This document shows positions 25,446 through 34,074 of a stretch of 64,000 bases of DNA, piece by piece. The position numbers and the translations under genes are program-made. The stretch comes from Roseiarcus sp036513315 (lineage in GTDB: Bacteria > Pseudomonadota > Alphaproteobacteria > Rhizobiales > Beijerinckiaceae), in the NCBI GenBank assembly GCA_036513315.1, contig DATBZF010000060.1, forward strand, positions 1-64,000, in the 5' to 3' direction. Below the pieces are notes generated by a model. It saw only the letters and a program-made list of their open reading frames with translations, ran no database searches and was not told where the DNA came from. Positions within the stretch are counted from its first letter, which is position 1. Every line of letters begins with the position of its first letter.

Positions 25446-26894
25446 ATGACAGTGACGTTGAGAAAACGAGCGGATATCAACCTTGAGAGTGTGCTGCGCG
25501 TTGCCTGGCGGCAGGAGAGCGTTGAGATCGGCGACGATGCGCTGGCGGAAATTGTCCGCTGTCGCGCCGCATTCCTCAAGCTTATCGATAGCGATACGAA
25601 CGTTGTCATTTATGGCGTGACGACGGCCATGGGCGAACTCGCGAGCACGCGGCTGACACATGCGGAGCGCGACCGCCATGCCCGCATAAAAGCATTTGCC
25701 GCCGCCACATCGTTCGGCGATCCCTTTCCCGACCGCGTGGTCCGCGCGTTTGTGCTGGCGCGCCTCGCCAACTTTCTTGAAGGCAATGCCGCCACGACCC
25801 CTCGCATAGCGCTTGCGGTGGCCGAAATGCTCGACGGGCGGCCGATGCCGAAAGTGGCTTCGTCCGGGCAGGGAGGCGCCGGCGAGATCCTCGCGCTATA
25901 CCCGCTCTTTGCGAAACTGTCCGCCCGTTTCGATTTGGAAGTCAAGGAGCGCGGATCGTTGATCAACGGCTCTCCCTGCGCGGCGGCATTATTGGCGGAT
26001 GCCGCGCTGGCGGCACGGCGACGTCTGAGCCTGATCGAACAGGTCTTTGCGCTTTCGATCGAGGCATTCCGTGCGCCGCTCGAACATTATGACGCCGTGC
26101 TCGAAGGCCTGTGGGGCGATGAGCATGAGGCGGCGGCGCTCCGTGGCCTTCGTCAATTCCTCGATGCGACAAGCAGCGGCCGACGCAACTACCAGGCGCC
26201 GGTTAGCTACCGCATCGTGCCGCGGGTTCTCGGCCAGGCGCACCGCGCCGTCGCGGAGGCCGAGCGCGCGGCCACGATCTCGTTGCGGTCGGCTTCGGAT
26301 AACCCGGTCTATATTCCGCCGGACGACGAGAATCCCTTCGGTCGGTGCATCAGCACCGGCGGCTATCACAACGCCATGGCCGCGCCCGCTTTGGATAATC
26401 TGGCCGCGATCTGGGCTGATATTTGTCTGCTGTGCGACCGTCACGGCTCGAAGCTCCTGAATGGCGCCGTATCGGGCCTCCCCAACCTGCTTATGGTCGG
26501 GCGGCATCCAAGCGAGAGCGACGGGCACGGTAGTCTTGGCTATATCCCCATGGCCACAACAGGATATCTCGAGCAGGCGAAACTTGCAGCGCAGCGGACG
26601 TTCATCCCGGGCGCCGAATCGGCGGGCGCGGGTCAGGATGATGTCGCGGCGACGGCATTTCCGGCCTGGGCGAAAGAGGCGCAAGCGGGCCGCTGCCTCG
26701 ATGCTTGTCTGGCGACATTGGCGACCGTCGCCTCGCAAGCGCTCCATGTAACGGACCGGCGCGGACCGCCAGCGCTTCACAAGTTTTTATCGGAAACCCG
26801 AAGCATTGTCCGGCCGGTTATGGAAGATCGTATCCTGGGTCCCGAGCTCTTCAGCTTAACGGAAGCCTTCACCAAAAAAGCCTTTACAGCCTGA
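25446..26894 (+). CDS. HAL/PAL superfamily lyase with degenerate MIO motif; probable ergothionase
   Basis: 482 aa, aromatic amino acid lyase fold: VIYGVTTAMGELAS near residue 55, RGSLINGSPCAAA, YQAPVSYRIVPRVLGQAH and RSASDNPVYIP all match. The MIO-forming region, normally GSVGASGDLAPL, reads PKVASSGQGGAGEI: the ASG triad becomes SSG and the following Asp-Leu are lost. Ergothionase, a relative that eliminates trimethylamine rather than ammonia, is known to work with acid/base catalysis, so a missing MIO fits it. Predicted reaction: ergothioneine to thiourocanate plus trimethylamine. Other betaine or amino acid substrates are possible. Confidence 0.82.
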   Translation: MTVTLRKRADINLESVLRVAWRQESVEIGDDALAEIVRCRAAFLKLIDSDTNVVIYGVTTAMGELASTRLTHAERDRHARIKAFAAATSFGDPFPDRVVRAFVLARLANFLEGNAATTPRIALAVAEMLDGRPMPKVASSGQGGAGEILALYPLFAKLSARFDLEVKERGSLINGSPCAAALLADAALAARRRLSLIEQVFALSIEAFRAPLEHYDAVLEGLWGDEHEAAALRGLRQFLDATSSGRRNYQAPVSYRIVPRVLGQAHRAVAEAERAATISLRSASDNPVYIPPDDENPFGRCISTGGYHNAMAAPALDNLAAIWADICLLCDRHGSKLLNGAVSGLPNLLMVGRHPSESDGHGSLGYIPMATTGYLEQAKLAAQRTFIPGAESAGAGQDDVAATAFPAWAKEAQAGRCLDACLATLATVASQALHVTDRRGPPALHKFLSETRSIVRPVMEDRILGPELFSLTEAFTKKAFTA

Positions 26895-26982
26895 GGGAAC
26901 GCAAGGCTGGATTCCAGAGGCTTTTACGGACCAAAGCGACCGCCGCCGCGAGGCGTCTCGCACGGGATGGCCGCCCGCGGCT

Positions 26983-27243
26983 TTATGCCGACAGCGCGTC
27001 TCGTTCCGACAGTCTGCCGTTTATTCTCATGGCGAAACCATCCGCCGGGTCTTCGCGACTGATGTCGCAAATCCCGGTCAGAGCCGCCATGACGCCGGGC
27101 CGTTCAAGCCATGCGACGGAATCGGCATAGCCTTCAGCCATAAGGGCCAGTTGGATCGAGGCGAAGTCTTCGTAGTTTCCAGAACGGGCAAGTTCGTAGG
27201 CGCGGCGTCCGACATAGGCGAGTCGTTGCTGGTTGATTGACAT
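26983..27243 (-). CDS. small conserved-looking protein of unknown function
   Basis: 86 aa, acidic-basic mixed, no signal peptide or membrane helix. It begins MSINQQRLAYVGRRAYELAR and has GGGAGG as SD upstream, which favours this start over 27270. Composition and helical pattern look like a small soluble helical protein. It is antisense to the catabolic operon, just past the lyase, and stands alone. I do not recognise the family. Confidence 0.5.
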   Translation of the reverse strand: MSINQQRLAYVGRRAYELARSGNYEDFASIQLALMAEGYADSVAWLERPGVMAALTGICDISREDPADGFAMRINGRLSERDALSA

Positions 27244-27413
27244 TGCGGCCTCCCCAGACGACGCAGTCATAGCCGATCCGTCTCGCAGAGAAAAATCAAA
27301 TCCTACGCAATGTCGACGCTGCTTTCGGGACTAATGTTCGGCGATCGTCGGCCTTGTCGTTCCCGCCGCCGTCATGGCATTGCGGAGCGACAGTCATAAC
27401 TCCTGGAGCGCCC

Positions 27414-28205
27414 ATGTCCTCAATCCCCGACACTTTCGCCGTCAAGCCCGGTCTTCGGGTTCTCGTCACCGCCGGCGCCTCCGGGATTGGCCGGGCGATC
27501 AGCGACATGCTGATCGCGCATGGCGCCAAGGTCCATATCTGCGATGTCTCCGACGCGTTCATCTCGGAATTCTCCTCCGTCCACGCGAACGTCGGCGTGA
27601 GCCGCGCCGACGTTTCCTCGGAAGCCGACGTCGAACGGTTGTTCGCGGAAGTGAAAGGCGCGCTTGGCGGGCTTGACGCGCTCGTCAACAATGCGGGAAT
27701 CGCCGGGCCGACAGGCGGCATCGAGGACATTTCTCCCGCCGAATGGCGGCGCACGATCGATGTCTGCCTCACGGGACAATATCTCTGCGCGCATCATGCC
27801 GTGCCGCTGATCAAAGCGGCCGGCGGCGGCGCCATCGTTCATCTGTCGTCGGCGGCGGGCCGTTTCGGCTATGCGTTCCGCACGCCCTATTCGGCGGCCA
27901 AATGGGGCGTCATCGGGCTCGCGCAGAGCCTCGCCAAGGAGCTCGGCCCCGCCAATATCCGCGTCAACGCCGTGCTGCCCGGCATTGTGGAGGGACCGCG
28001 GATGACGGGCGTCATCGATGCGCGGGCGAAGCAGACCGGCGTTTCCTACGAGGCGATGGAGCGGACCTATCTCGATCGCGTCTCGCTGCGCCGGATGGTG
28101 ACCGCGCGCGATGTCGCCGCCACGGTGACCTATCTTCTCTCGGCCGCCGGACAAAATATCTCGGGCCAATCGCTTGCGGTCGATGGCAATGTGGAAGCCT
28201 TGTGA
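27414..28205 (+). CDS. short-chain dehydrogenase/reductase
   Basis: 263 aa classical SDR. Cofactor motif TAGASGIG, NNAG (residues 88-91 or so), catalytic Ser in VHLSSAAGRFG, YSAAK with catalytic Tyr/Lys, and a C-terminal GQSLAVDGN. The Asp in ICDVSD after the second strand suggests NAD rather than NADP. It converges on the OiaK operon. A polyol or sugar acid step in the neighbouring apiose pathway is possible but not shown. Start at 27414 follows GGAG at SD distance. Confidence 0.88.
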   Translation: MSSIPDTFAVKPGLRVLVTAGASGIGRAISDMLIAHGAKVHICDVSDAFISEFSSVHANVGVSRADVSSEADVERLFAEVKGALGGLDALVNNAGIAGPTGGIEDISPAEWRRTIDVCLTGQYLCAHHAVPLIKAAGGGAIVHLSSAAGRFGYAFRTPYSAAKWGVIGLAQSLAKELGPANIRVNAVLPGIVEGPRMTGVIDARAKQTGVSYEAMERTYLDRVSLRRMVTARDVAATVTYLLSAAGQNISGQSLAVDGNVEAL

Positions 28206-28233
28206 GGCGTTGCGCGATGGGCGCAATTCGTTC

Positions 28234-29565
28234 TCACATCCCACCGTCTCTAATCACGCTGAAATAATCGTCGCCGCCGACCTGGCCGCCTTTGAATGCG
28301 AGTTCGAGGCCGTCGATAGCTCTATCTTCACTGTGCGCCAGGCATAGCGGAGATCCTGGCGTCTCGGGCAGCGGCAGCCGCGTCGTCAAGGCATAGACGC
28401 CAAGTTCGCGCAGCGCATGGCTGGATGTGTCGCCGCCGGCGACGATTGCCCGCGAGAGCGACGCCTGCTCGATAAGGGCGCGCTCGATTTGCCCCAGCGC
28501 ACGTCCGATCGCGTGACGCGCGCCGGCGTGCTGATCGAATTCTCCCCCGATGTCGGAGGAAGGGCCGAGCGCGGTATAGAGGATCACACTCCGCCCGGCT
28601 TTCAGCCTGTCCAGTCCCCGTTCGGTGGCGTTGGCGATCGGCGCGCGCTCTCCCGACGCCAATTCGCGCGGGTCCAACTCGAGCCCGTCGAAACCATTGG
28701 CCATCGCATGACGTATCTGGCGCTCCGTCGTCGGCGAGCAGGAGCCGGAGACGACGGCGATCCGCTCGACGCGGCCGGGCGCAGCGAAATTTGCTTCGCC
28801 GACGATGGTTCCTTGTCTCGCCCATTCCGCCAGCAGCGCATATTCGACGCCTGACGAGCCGACGACAAATGAACCGGATGGATTCCGCGTTCGCCAGATC
28901 TGCCGGCCCGCGCTCTTCTGGGTCTCGGAATCGCCGACATCGAACAGCACGATTTCCGAATCGTCCGAGAAAGCGCGGTCGACGCGACGATCGACATCGG
29001 GTTCGCAAAGCATGGCGAGGTCGATCAAGCCGATTGTCTTCGCCGTTTGCTTGGCCAGATGAAGCCGCAGGTCCGCCTCGTCCATCGGCGTGACGGGATG
29101 ACGGCTCATCACCGGATGCCGGTCGATGCGATAGGTCTGCCCCTGATAGTCGGCGAAGAGATTGCCGAACGCGGTATAGCGCCTGAGCTGGGGCGCGCCG
29201 ACAAGGAGGGGGATCCGCGCCTGTCCGAAGATGCGCTGGCCGATGTCGATGGCGCGGCCGATGCTGCCGATCTCCGGGCTCGAATCGAAAGTCGAACAGA
29301 CCTTGTAATGGCAGATCGCCGCGCCGAGCTCCTTGAGCCAGGCGAACGCTTCGGCGAGATGTTCGTCCATCCAGGCCGGACTTTCGCTGCGGCTCGCACC
29401 GGCGAGCCCGATGGCGCGGGCATCGGCGAAGCGGCGCCTTTGCGCCTCCGTCGGCGGCTGCATGAAGAGAACGGTGGCGATTCCGCGCGAGGCCAGCGCT
29501 TCCATCACGTCGGTCGAGCCGGTCAGATCGTCGCCGTAGTAGGACAGGAGCAGTTCCGGCATCAT
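28234..29565 (-). CDS. oiaK: four-carbon acid sugar kinase family (DUF1537); probable 3-oxo-isoapionate kinase
   Basis: 443 aa. The N-terminal YYGDDLTGSTDVMEAL motif and C-terminal AIVAGGDTSSHALRELG nucleotide-binding motif define the DUF1537/OtnK kinase family. In D-apiose degradation such a kinase phosphorylates 3-oxo-isoapionate before the RuBisCO-like decarboxylase, and that enzyme is in the same operon here. Start ATG at 29565 overlaps the DerI stop (ATGA). Other family members act on threonate or erythronate; context favours OiaK. Confidence 0.82.
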   Translation of the reverse strand: MMPELLLSYYGDDLTGSTDVMEALASRGIATVLFMQPPTEAQRRRFADARAIGLAGASRSESPAWMDEHLAEAFAWLKELGAAICHYKVCSTFDSSPEIGSIGRAIDIGQRIFGQARIPLLVGAPQLRRYTAFGNLFADYQGQTYRIDRHPVMSRHPVTPMDEADLRLHLAKQTAKTIGLIDLAMLCEPDVDRRVDRAFSDDSEIVLFDVGDSETQKSAGRQIWRTRNPSGSFVVGSSGVEYALLAEWARQGTIVGEANFAAPGRVERIAVVSGSCSPTTERQIRHAMANGFDGLELDPRELASGERAPIANATERGLDRLKAGRSVILYTALGPSSDIGGEFDQHAGARHAIGRALGQIERALIEQASLSRAIVAGGDTSSHALRELGVYALTTRLPLPETPGSPLCLAHSEDRAIDGLELAFKGGQVGGDDYFSVIRDGGM

Positions 29566-30011
29566 GCCCGCTTGGAATATTTGTCGCCGAGCCGATCGAT
29601 CGCCTGGACATTGCCAGCCGATGGGCCATTGGGGTCGAACGAAGCGGCGAGCCACGTATCGACGATCGTCTTGGCGAGTTCGGGGCCGATCACGCGAGCG
29701 CCCATTGTGATGATTTGCGCATTGTTGGATTTGGCGGCGCGTTCGGCTGAATAGCTGTCATGGGTCAGCGCGGCGCGAATGCCGGGAACCTTGTTGGCAG
29801 AAATGCACATTCCGATGCCGGTTCCGCAACAGAGTACGCCGCGTTGATATTGGCCGGCGACGATCGCCCCGCCTATGCGATCGGCGATATCGGCATAAAA
29901 GCCCGGTTGACTCATATCCGTGACTTCAAGCCCAGTCTTGGCGGCAAGATGCGCGGCGATGATTTCGAGCAGAGGTTTGCCGGCGCTGTCGGCGCCCAGA
30001 ACGATTTTCAT
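29562..30011 (-). CDS. derI: RpiB-type isomerase; probable D-erythrulose-4-phosphate isomerase
   Basis: 149 aa, RpiB/LacAB fold. GADSAGKPL at the N-terminus and the catalytic Cys in GVLCCGTGIGM, with NNAQIITMGARV later. In apiose and erythritol pathways this RpiB homologue (DerI/EryI) converts D-erythrulose 4-phosphate to D-erythrose 4-phosphate. Coupled by ATGA overlaps to LerI upstream and OiaK downstream. True ribose-5-phosphate isomerase is the alternative. Confidence 0.85.
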   Translation of the reverse strand: MKIVLGADSAGKPLLEIIAAHLAAKTGLEVTDMSQPGFYADIADRIGGAIVAGQYQRGVLCCGTGIGMCISANKVPGIRAALTHDSYSAERAAKSNNAQIITMGARVIGPELAKTIVDTWLAASFDPNGPSAGNVQAIDRLGDKYSKRA

Positions 30012-30796
30012 GTCGAGGCCCTCTCCGTTGCGGCGCGCGCGACGATCGCGGCGATCTCGGCAAAGCCTTTCGGCGTCCAGGCGGCGCGCCCGACGAACAG
30101 GCCGTCGACATCGGCCTGCGCCATCAAGGCCTCGCCGTTGTCGGGCGTCACCGAGCCGCCATAGACGATCCTGACCTGCGCCGCCGCCTGGGCGCCGTAA
30201 CGTTCCTTCACGGCGCCGCGCAATGCGCGGTGCCGTTCGGCGACATAGTCGGGCGGCGCCGCGGCCGCCGCGCCGATCGCCCAGCGTGGCTCATAGGCGA
30301 GAATGACCGCCGCCGCATGCGAGGCGGCCTGGTCGGCGAGCGCGACGCTCATCTGTTCGATCAGCACGCTGTCGGACGCGCCGCGCTGTTTGTCCTCGGC
30401 GGTTTCGCCGAGGCAGAGGACCGGCGTGAGACTGTGGGCGATCGCGGCGTTGAGCTTGCGGCGGACCAATTCGTAAGTCTCGCCGAAATGCTGCAGGCGC
30501 TCGGAATGGGCGAGTTCGACATAACGGCAGCCGGCCTCCGCCAACATCGGCGCCGATATCTCGCCGGTCCAGGCGCCGGCCGCTTCCCAATGCATGTTCT
30601 GGGCGCCGATGCCGACCGGCGAAGACGCGAAGGCCGCGCGCGCCTGATGCAGCGAGGTGAACGGCGGCAGCACGAACATTTCCACCTGGTCGCGGATCGC
30701 AGGCGTCAGGCGCGGCAAAAGCGCGGCTGCGTAGCGTGCGGTCTCGGCGGCGCCGATGTTCATCTTCCAGCCCGTGCCGGCGACCAACCTACGCAT
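30008..30796 (-). CDS. lerI: triosephosphate isomerase homologue; probable L-erythrulose-1-phosphate isomerase
   Basis: 262 aa TIM barrel. Catalytic residues are present: Lys in GTGWKMN, His in VELAHSER and Glu in LAYEPRWAIG, plus phosphate loop IVYGGSVTPDN. The unusual GTGWKMN (TIM has GNWKMN) and FTSLHQ segments are like LerI/EryH. It should convert L-erythrulose 1-phosphate to D-erythrulose 4-phosphate. The ATG at 30796 lies inside the last codons of the RLP gene (8-bp overlap), so a longer upstream start is unlikely. Confidence 0.87.
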   Translation of the reverse strand: MRRLVAGTGWKMNIGAAETARYAAALLPRLTPAIRDQVEMFVLPPFTSLHQARAAFASSPVGIGAQNMHWEAAGAWTGEISAPMLAEAGCRYVELAHSERLQHFGETYELVRRKLNAAIAHSLTPVLCLGETAEDKQRGASDSVLIEQMSVALADQAASHAAAVILAYEPRWAIGAAAAAPPDYVAERHRALRGAVKERYGAQAAAQVRIVYGGSVTPDNGEALMAQADVDGLFVGRAAWTPKGFAEIAAIVARAATERAST

Positions 30797-32060
30797 CCCT
30801 GGCCGATCCCCCGAACTTGACCAGAGTTTGTGCGAGTTCGCGATGGTCTCGGGCGTAGAGCGCAAGCGGGACGCCGGCGACCGCCGCCTCCCAGGCCTGG
30901 CGCACGGCTCTGACACCGGCGGCGGGGCCACCGGGATGGCTGACGATGCCGCCGCCGCAGAGATAGAGGAGATCCAACGTGCGCCCGGTACGCTCGAAAG
31001 TCTCAGGCGCCTGACCGCCCCATTGACCCGAGCCGACGACCGGCAGCGGACAATCGCGCGGCGAGAAGAGCGGCGCCTTCAGCGCTTCGAATGAGCGGAC
31101 GAAGGATTCGTCCGGCTCCCAATATTTGGCGCCGATGCCGTTGATCTGGAACTGATCGACGCCCAGCAGCCGCCAGAATTGCTGGTAGACGCGAAAGTCC
31201 ATGCCGAGGCCGGGGTGGCGCGTCAGGATGTCCCAGCCGTTGCGGTGGGCGTGCAAGGCGAGGCGCGAACGTTTGCGCAGGAACGAAAAGCCGCCGAAGC
31301 CAATGGAATTGATGTTGATCACCGCCGCATTGCCGCCCGCCGCGGCGACGATATCGGCATTGCGCGTCATCACCTCAGGATCGGCATGGGAAATGCCGAA
31401 GGCGTACATCACCTTCCTGCCGGTCTTCTGTTCCCGGTCGAGGATGATCGGCATGATCGCCTTCACCCTTTCGGCGAGGCTCGAATAGGCAGGGCTGGCG
31501 AGCTTTTCGTCATCTTTGATGAAATCGACGTCGCCTTCGACAAGCTCGCGAACGAGTTCAGCCGTCTCCGGCGGGCGCAGGCCGAGAGCGGGCTTGACGA
31601 TCGAGCCGATGATCGGCCGGCCATGGACGCCGGCCAAAGCGCGGCTTCCCTCGACGCCGAATTGCGGACCGGGATGGGCGGCGGCGAATTCGGATGGCAG
31701 CTTCATGTCGACAATGCGGATGCCGCTGAAGCCCTTGATTGAATAAACGCCGCCGATCGCGATCGTCATCAGCGCGGCGAGATCGGTCCCGATCGCTTCG
31801 AATGGAAATTCGATATCGGCTTCGCCTCTGGAATAGCGCGCATTCCCCGGGGCCGTGTCGGGTAAAGATGGCGTCGCGACCGGTTCAAGCATCCGCACCT
31901 CGCCAACCCGCGCGGCGACGCGCGCTTTCAATTCCGGCGTTTCGCCGGGCACCGCGACGAAGGTGCCGGTCGACTGATCGCTGGCGATTTTCGCCGCCAG
32001 CGCGGCGACGTCGCCCGCCGTCTCGATGCGATAAGTGATCTTGATGAAGGATTGGGACAT
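30789..32060 (-). CDS. oiaX: RuBisCO-like protein; probable 3-oxo-isoapionate-4-phosphate decarboxylase
   Basis: 423 aa, RuBisCO large-subunit fold. The carbamylated-Lys site DFIKDDEKLASPAYS (Lys201, Asp203, Glu204 equivalents) and SIVKPALGL (Lys175) are conserved. Loop 6, which in RuBisCO carries Lys334, reads VGSGQWGGQAPETF with no Lys, so it cannot be a carboxylase. In apiose catabolism an RLP of this type decarboxylates 3-oxo-isoapionate 4-phosphate to L-erythrulose 1-phosphate, and the next two isomerases are its downstream neighbours. Start at 32060 (MSQSFIKITYRIET) is preferred; 32078 and 32102 are in frame. Confidence 0.87.
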   Translation of the reverse strand: MSQSFIKITYRIETAGDVAALAAKIASDQSTGTFVAVPGETPELKARVAARVGEVRMLEPVATPSLPDTAPGNARYSRGEADIEFPFEAIGTDLAALMTIAIGGVYSIKGFSGIRIVDMKLPSEFAAAHPGPQFGVEGSRALAGVHGRPIIGSIVKPALGLRPPETAELVRELVEGDVDFIKDDEKLASPAYSSLAERVKAIMPIILDREQKTGRKVMYAFGISHADPEVMTRNADIVAAAGGNAAVININSIGFGGFSFLRKRSRLALHAHRNGWDILTRHPGLGMDFRVYQQFWRLLGVDQFQINGIGAKYWEPDESFVRSFEALKAPLFSPRDCPLPVVGSGQWGGQAPETFERTGRTLDLLYLCGGGIVSHPGGPAAGVRAVRQAWEAAVAGVPLALYARDHRELAQTLVKFGGSARDA

Positions 32061-32135
32061 GGAGCGTTCAAAAAACATGCGCCTTGGCGCCGGGCGCTGC
32101 AAGCATCGCGAACAACGCGTATTGATTGTCAGTAA

Positions 32136-32155
32136 GGTATGATGAGTATATCATC
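32136..32155. promoter_or_regulatory. GntR-type operator copy 1 (oiaX operon / regulator divergent region)
   Basis: GGTATGATGAGTATATCATC with core palindrome ATGAT-N6-ATCAT. It lies 76 bp upstream of oiaX, between it and the divergent GntR gene. 18 of 20 bases are identical to the site at 39301-39320 in front of the second apiose operon, which makes it a likely binding site for the local GntR protein. Confidence 0.75.
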
Positions 32156-32291
32156 TAACAAGGTGGCGCAACGAGAATGGTCCTTGCTCGCGATGTAAGC
32201 GAGGTGGCATCCTCACGCCTCCGGTGGAGGCATGCGCCGTTCGAATCGCGTCGCCGGCGCCAGGATCGGTCTCTTTGCGGATTCCAAGCCC

Positions 32292-33014
32292 ATGACTCTT
32301 CTTAGCGACCCGATCGTTCGCCGGAAACTGTCGGACGAGGTGTTCGATCGGCTGAAAGCCTTGATCACCACAGGCGAGTTGCAGCCCGGCGACGCCATGC
32401 CGTCGGAACGAGACCTGATGGAGAGGCTCGGCGTCGGTCGGCCGGCGATCCGCGAGGCGATGCAGCAATTGAGCAATATGGGCCTGTTGACGATTTCGCA
32501 TGGCGAGCGGGCCAAGGTCCGCCAGCCGACGGCGAAATCTCTTTTTCAGCAGGTCGACGCCGCCGCCCATATCATGTTGTCGACTTCGCCTGACTCGCTC
32601 GAGCATCTGAAGCAAGCGCGCCGGTTTTTTGAGCGCGGCATGGTTCGCGAAGCGGCGGCAAAAGCGACGCAGAGCGAAATCGACAGGCTCCGCGAAACGC
32701 TCGAGCGCCAACGCCTCAATCTCGGCGACGCCGACAAATTCATCAGCGCGGATATGCGCTTGCATACCCAGATCGCCGCCATCACCGGCAATCCTCTGTT
32801 TGAAGCGGTCAGCGAGGCGATGCTCGGATGGCTCAAGCAATATCACACCGAAATGCTGATCTGGACCGGCAAGGAGAAATACACCCTCGCCGAACATGAA
32901 GAGATCATCGCCTGTATCGCCGCGCGCGATCCGGACGCCGCCGAACAGGCGATGATCAGACATCTCGACCGGTCCGCCGCGCTCTATGTCCATCAGGCCG
33001 GCGTCGGCGGCTGA
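32292..33014 (+). CDS. GntR/FadR-family transcriptional regulator
   Basis: 240 aa. N-terminal winged HTH: LSDEVFDRLKALITTGELQ, then PSERDLMERLGVGRPAIREAM typical of GntR. The C-terminal FCD (FadR) helical domain has metal-binding His candidates in DMRLHTQIAAITGN and LAEHEEII. It is divergent from oiaX and convergent with apsD; the predicted effector is an apiose pathway intermediate. Start at 32292 (MTLLSDPIV) rather than 32232, since the HTH then begins at the usual distance. A stem-loop GGAC/GTCC lies just past the stop. Confidence 0.9.
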   Translation: MTLLSDPIVRRKLSDEVFDRLKALITTGELQPGDAMPSERDLMERLGVGRPAIREAMQQLSNMGLLTISHGERAKVRQPTAKSLFQQVDAAAHIMLSTSPDSLEHLKQARRFFERGMVREAAAKATQSEIDRLRETLERQRLNLGDADKFISADMRLHTQIAAITGNPLFEAVSEAMLGWLKQYHTEMLIWTGKEKYTLAEHEEIIACIAARDPDAAEQAMIRHLDRSAALYVHQAGVGG

Positions 33015-33044
33015 ACGAATCGCCGGACCTCGGCGTCCGCATCG

Positions 33045-34073
33045 TCAGATCGCGGTCATTTCAATGGTCTGCCCGCTCGAAGCGGAGCGATAGGCGGCTT
33101 CGACGAGGGCGAGGGTTTTGACATTGTCGCGGCCAGATGTCGCCGGCTCGCGACCCTCGCGCAGGCAATCGACCCAATGCTGCTGGATCGCCTGCACGCT
33201 CTCCTGGATGTTATGCCATGGCCGCGTCGCCCAGGACAGAAGGCGCGGCGAAACGTCGTGCATCTGCGACCCCTGCTTGCCCGTCACCCGCATTTCATAG
33301 CCTTGGCCGAGGCGGATGCTGCCCAGGGCGCCGTCGATCTCGACCAGCGTTTCGGGGAAGGGCTCGACGGCGAGACGGGTCGCATAGCTGCAATCGACGA
33401 TCGAGGAGACGCCGCTCTCGTGATCGAGCAGCATCGTGGCGACGTCCTCGCCGCGGATGGCGGGATTGACCCTCGCAATGCGCGCGGTCAGCCGCGCAAC
33501 GTCGCCGAACAGGCAACGGGCGATGTCGAGGATGTGAATGCCGAGGTCCTCGATGATGAAGCGCTCGCCTTTGGCGAGATAAGGCTGGCCGCTGAACACG
33601 TCGTAGGCCGAGCGGAACGAAACGCGGCCCCAGAAGGGTTTGCCGATCGCGCCAGCGTCGAGCCGCGCGCGTAGAGCCTGAATCGGGCTCTGCCAGCGAA
33701 AATTCTCATGCACCATCAGCGGCACGCCCGCGGCCTCGCACGCCTCCACCATCGCGCGGGCGTCCGCCATCGAAAGGGCGAATGGTTTCTGGCAGATCGC
33801 CGCCACGCCATGGCGCGCCGCCAGCTCCACCAGCAGGCGGTGCGACGCCACGGTGGTCGCCACATCGACGAAGTCCAGCCTCTCGTCGGCGAGCATCTGC
33901 GCGGCGTCGGCATAACGTCTGGCGATGCCGAACTGGTCGCCGGCGAGGGCGAGCCGGGTGGGATCGCGATCGCAGAGCGCGACGATCGACGCGCCTTCGA
34001 CATCGCGCCAGCCATGCAAATGGTTGATCGAGAAAAACCCGCAACCGATCAAGCCGCCGCGAAGCTCCGCCAT
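33045..34073 (-). CDS. apsD: Gfo/Idh/MocA oxidoreductase; probable D-apiose dehydrogenase
   Basis: 342 aa. N-terminal Rossmann domain GLIGCGFFSINHLHGW, then the family CQKPFA motif (EKP-like Lys) and the C-terminal alpha/beta domain with catalytic-region EDLGIHILD. The CGFF-NHLHGW opening is what I associate with D-apiose dehydrogenase, which oxidises D-apiose to apionolactone with NAD. It is the last gene of the apnO-importer operon, 1 bp after the permease. Other aldose dehydrogenases of this family are possible. Confidence 0.83.
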   Translation of the reverse strand: MAELRGGLIGCGFFSINHLHGWRDVEGASIVALCDRDPTRLALAGDQFGIARRYADAAQMLADERLDFVDVATTVASHRLLVELAARHGVAAICQKPFALSMADARAMVEACEAAGVPLMVHENFRWQSPIQALRARLDAGAIGKPFWGRVSFRSAYDVFSGQPYLAKGERFIIEDLGIHILDIARCLFGDVARLTARIARVNPAIRGEDVATMLLDHESGVSSIVDCSYATRLAVEPFPETLVEIDGALGSIRLGQGYEMRVTGKQGSQMHDVSPRLLSWATRPWHNIQESVQAIQQHWVDCLREGREPATSGRDNVKTLALVEAAYRSASSGQTIEMTAI

Positions 34074-34074
34074 A

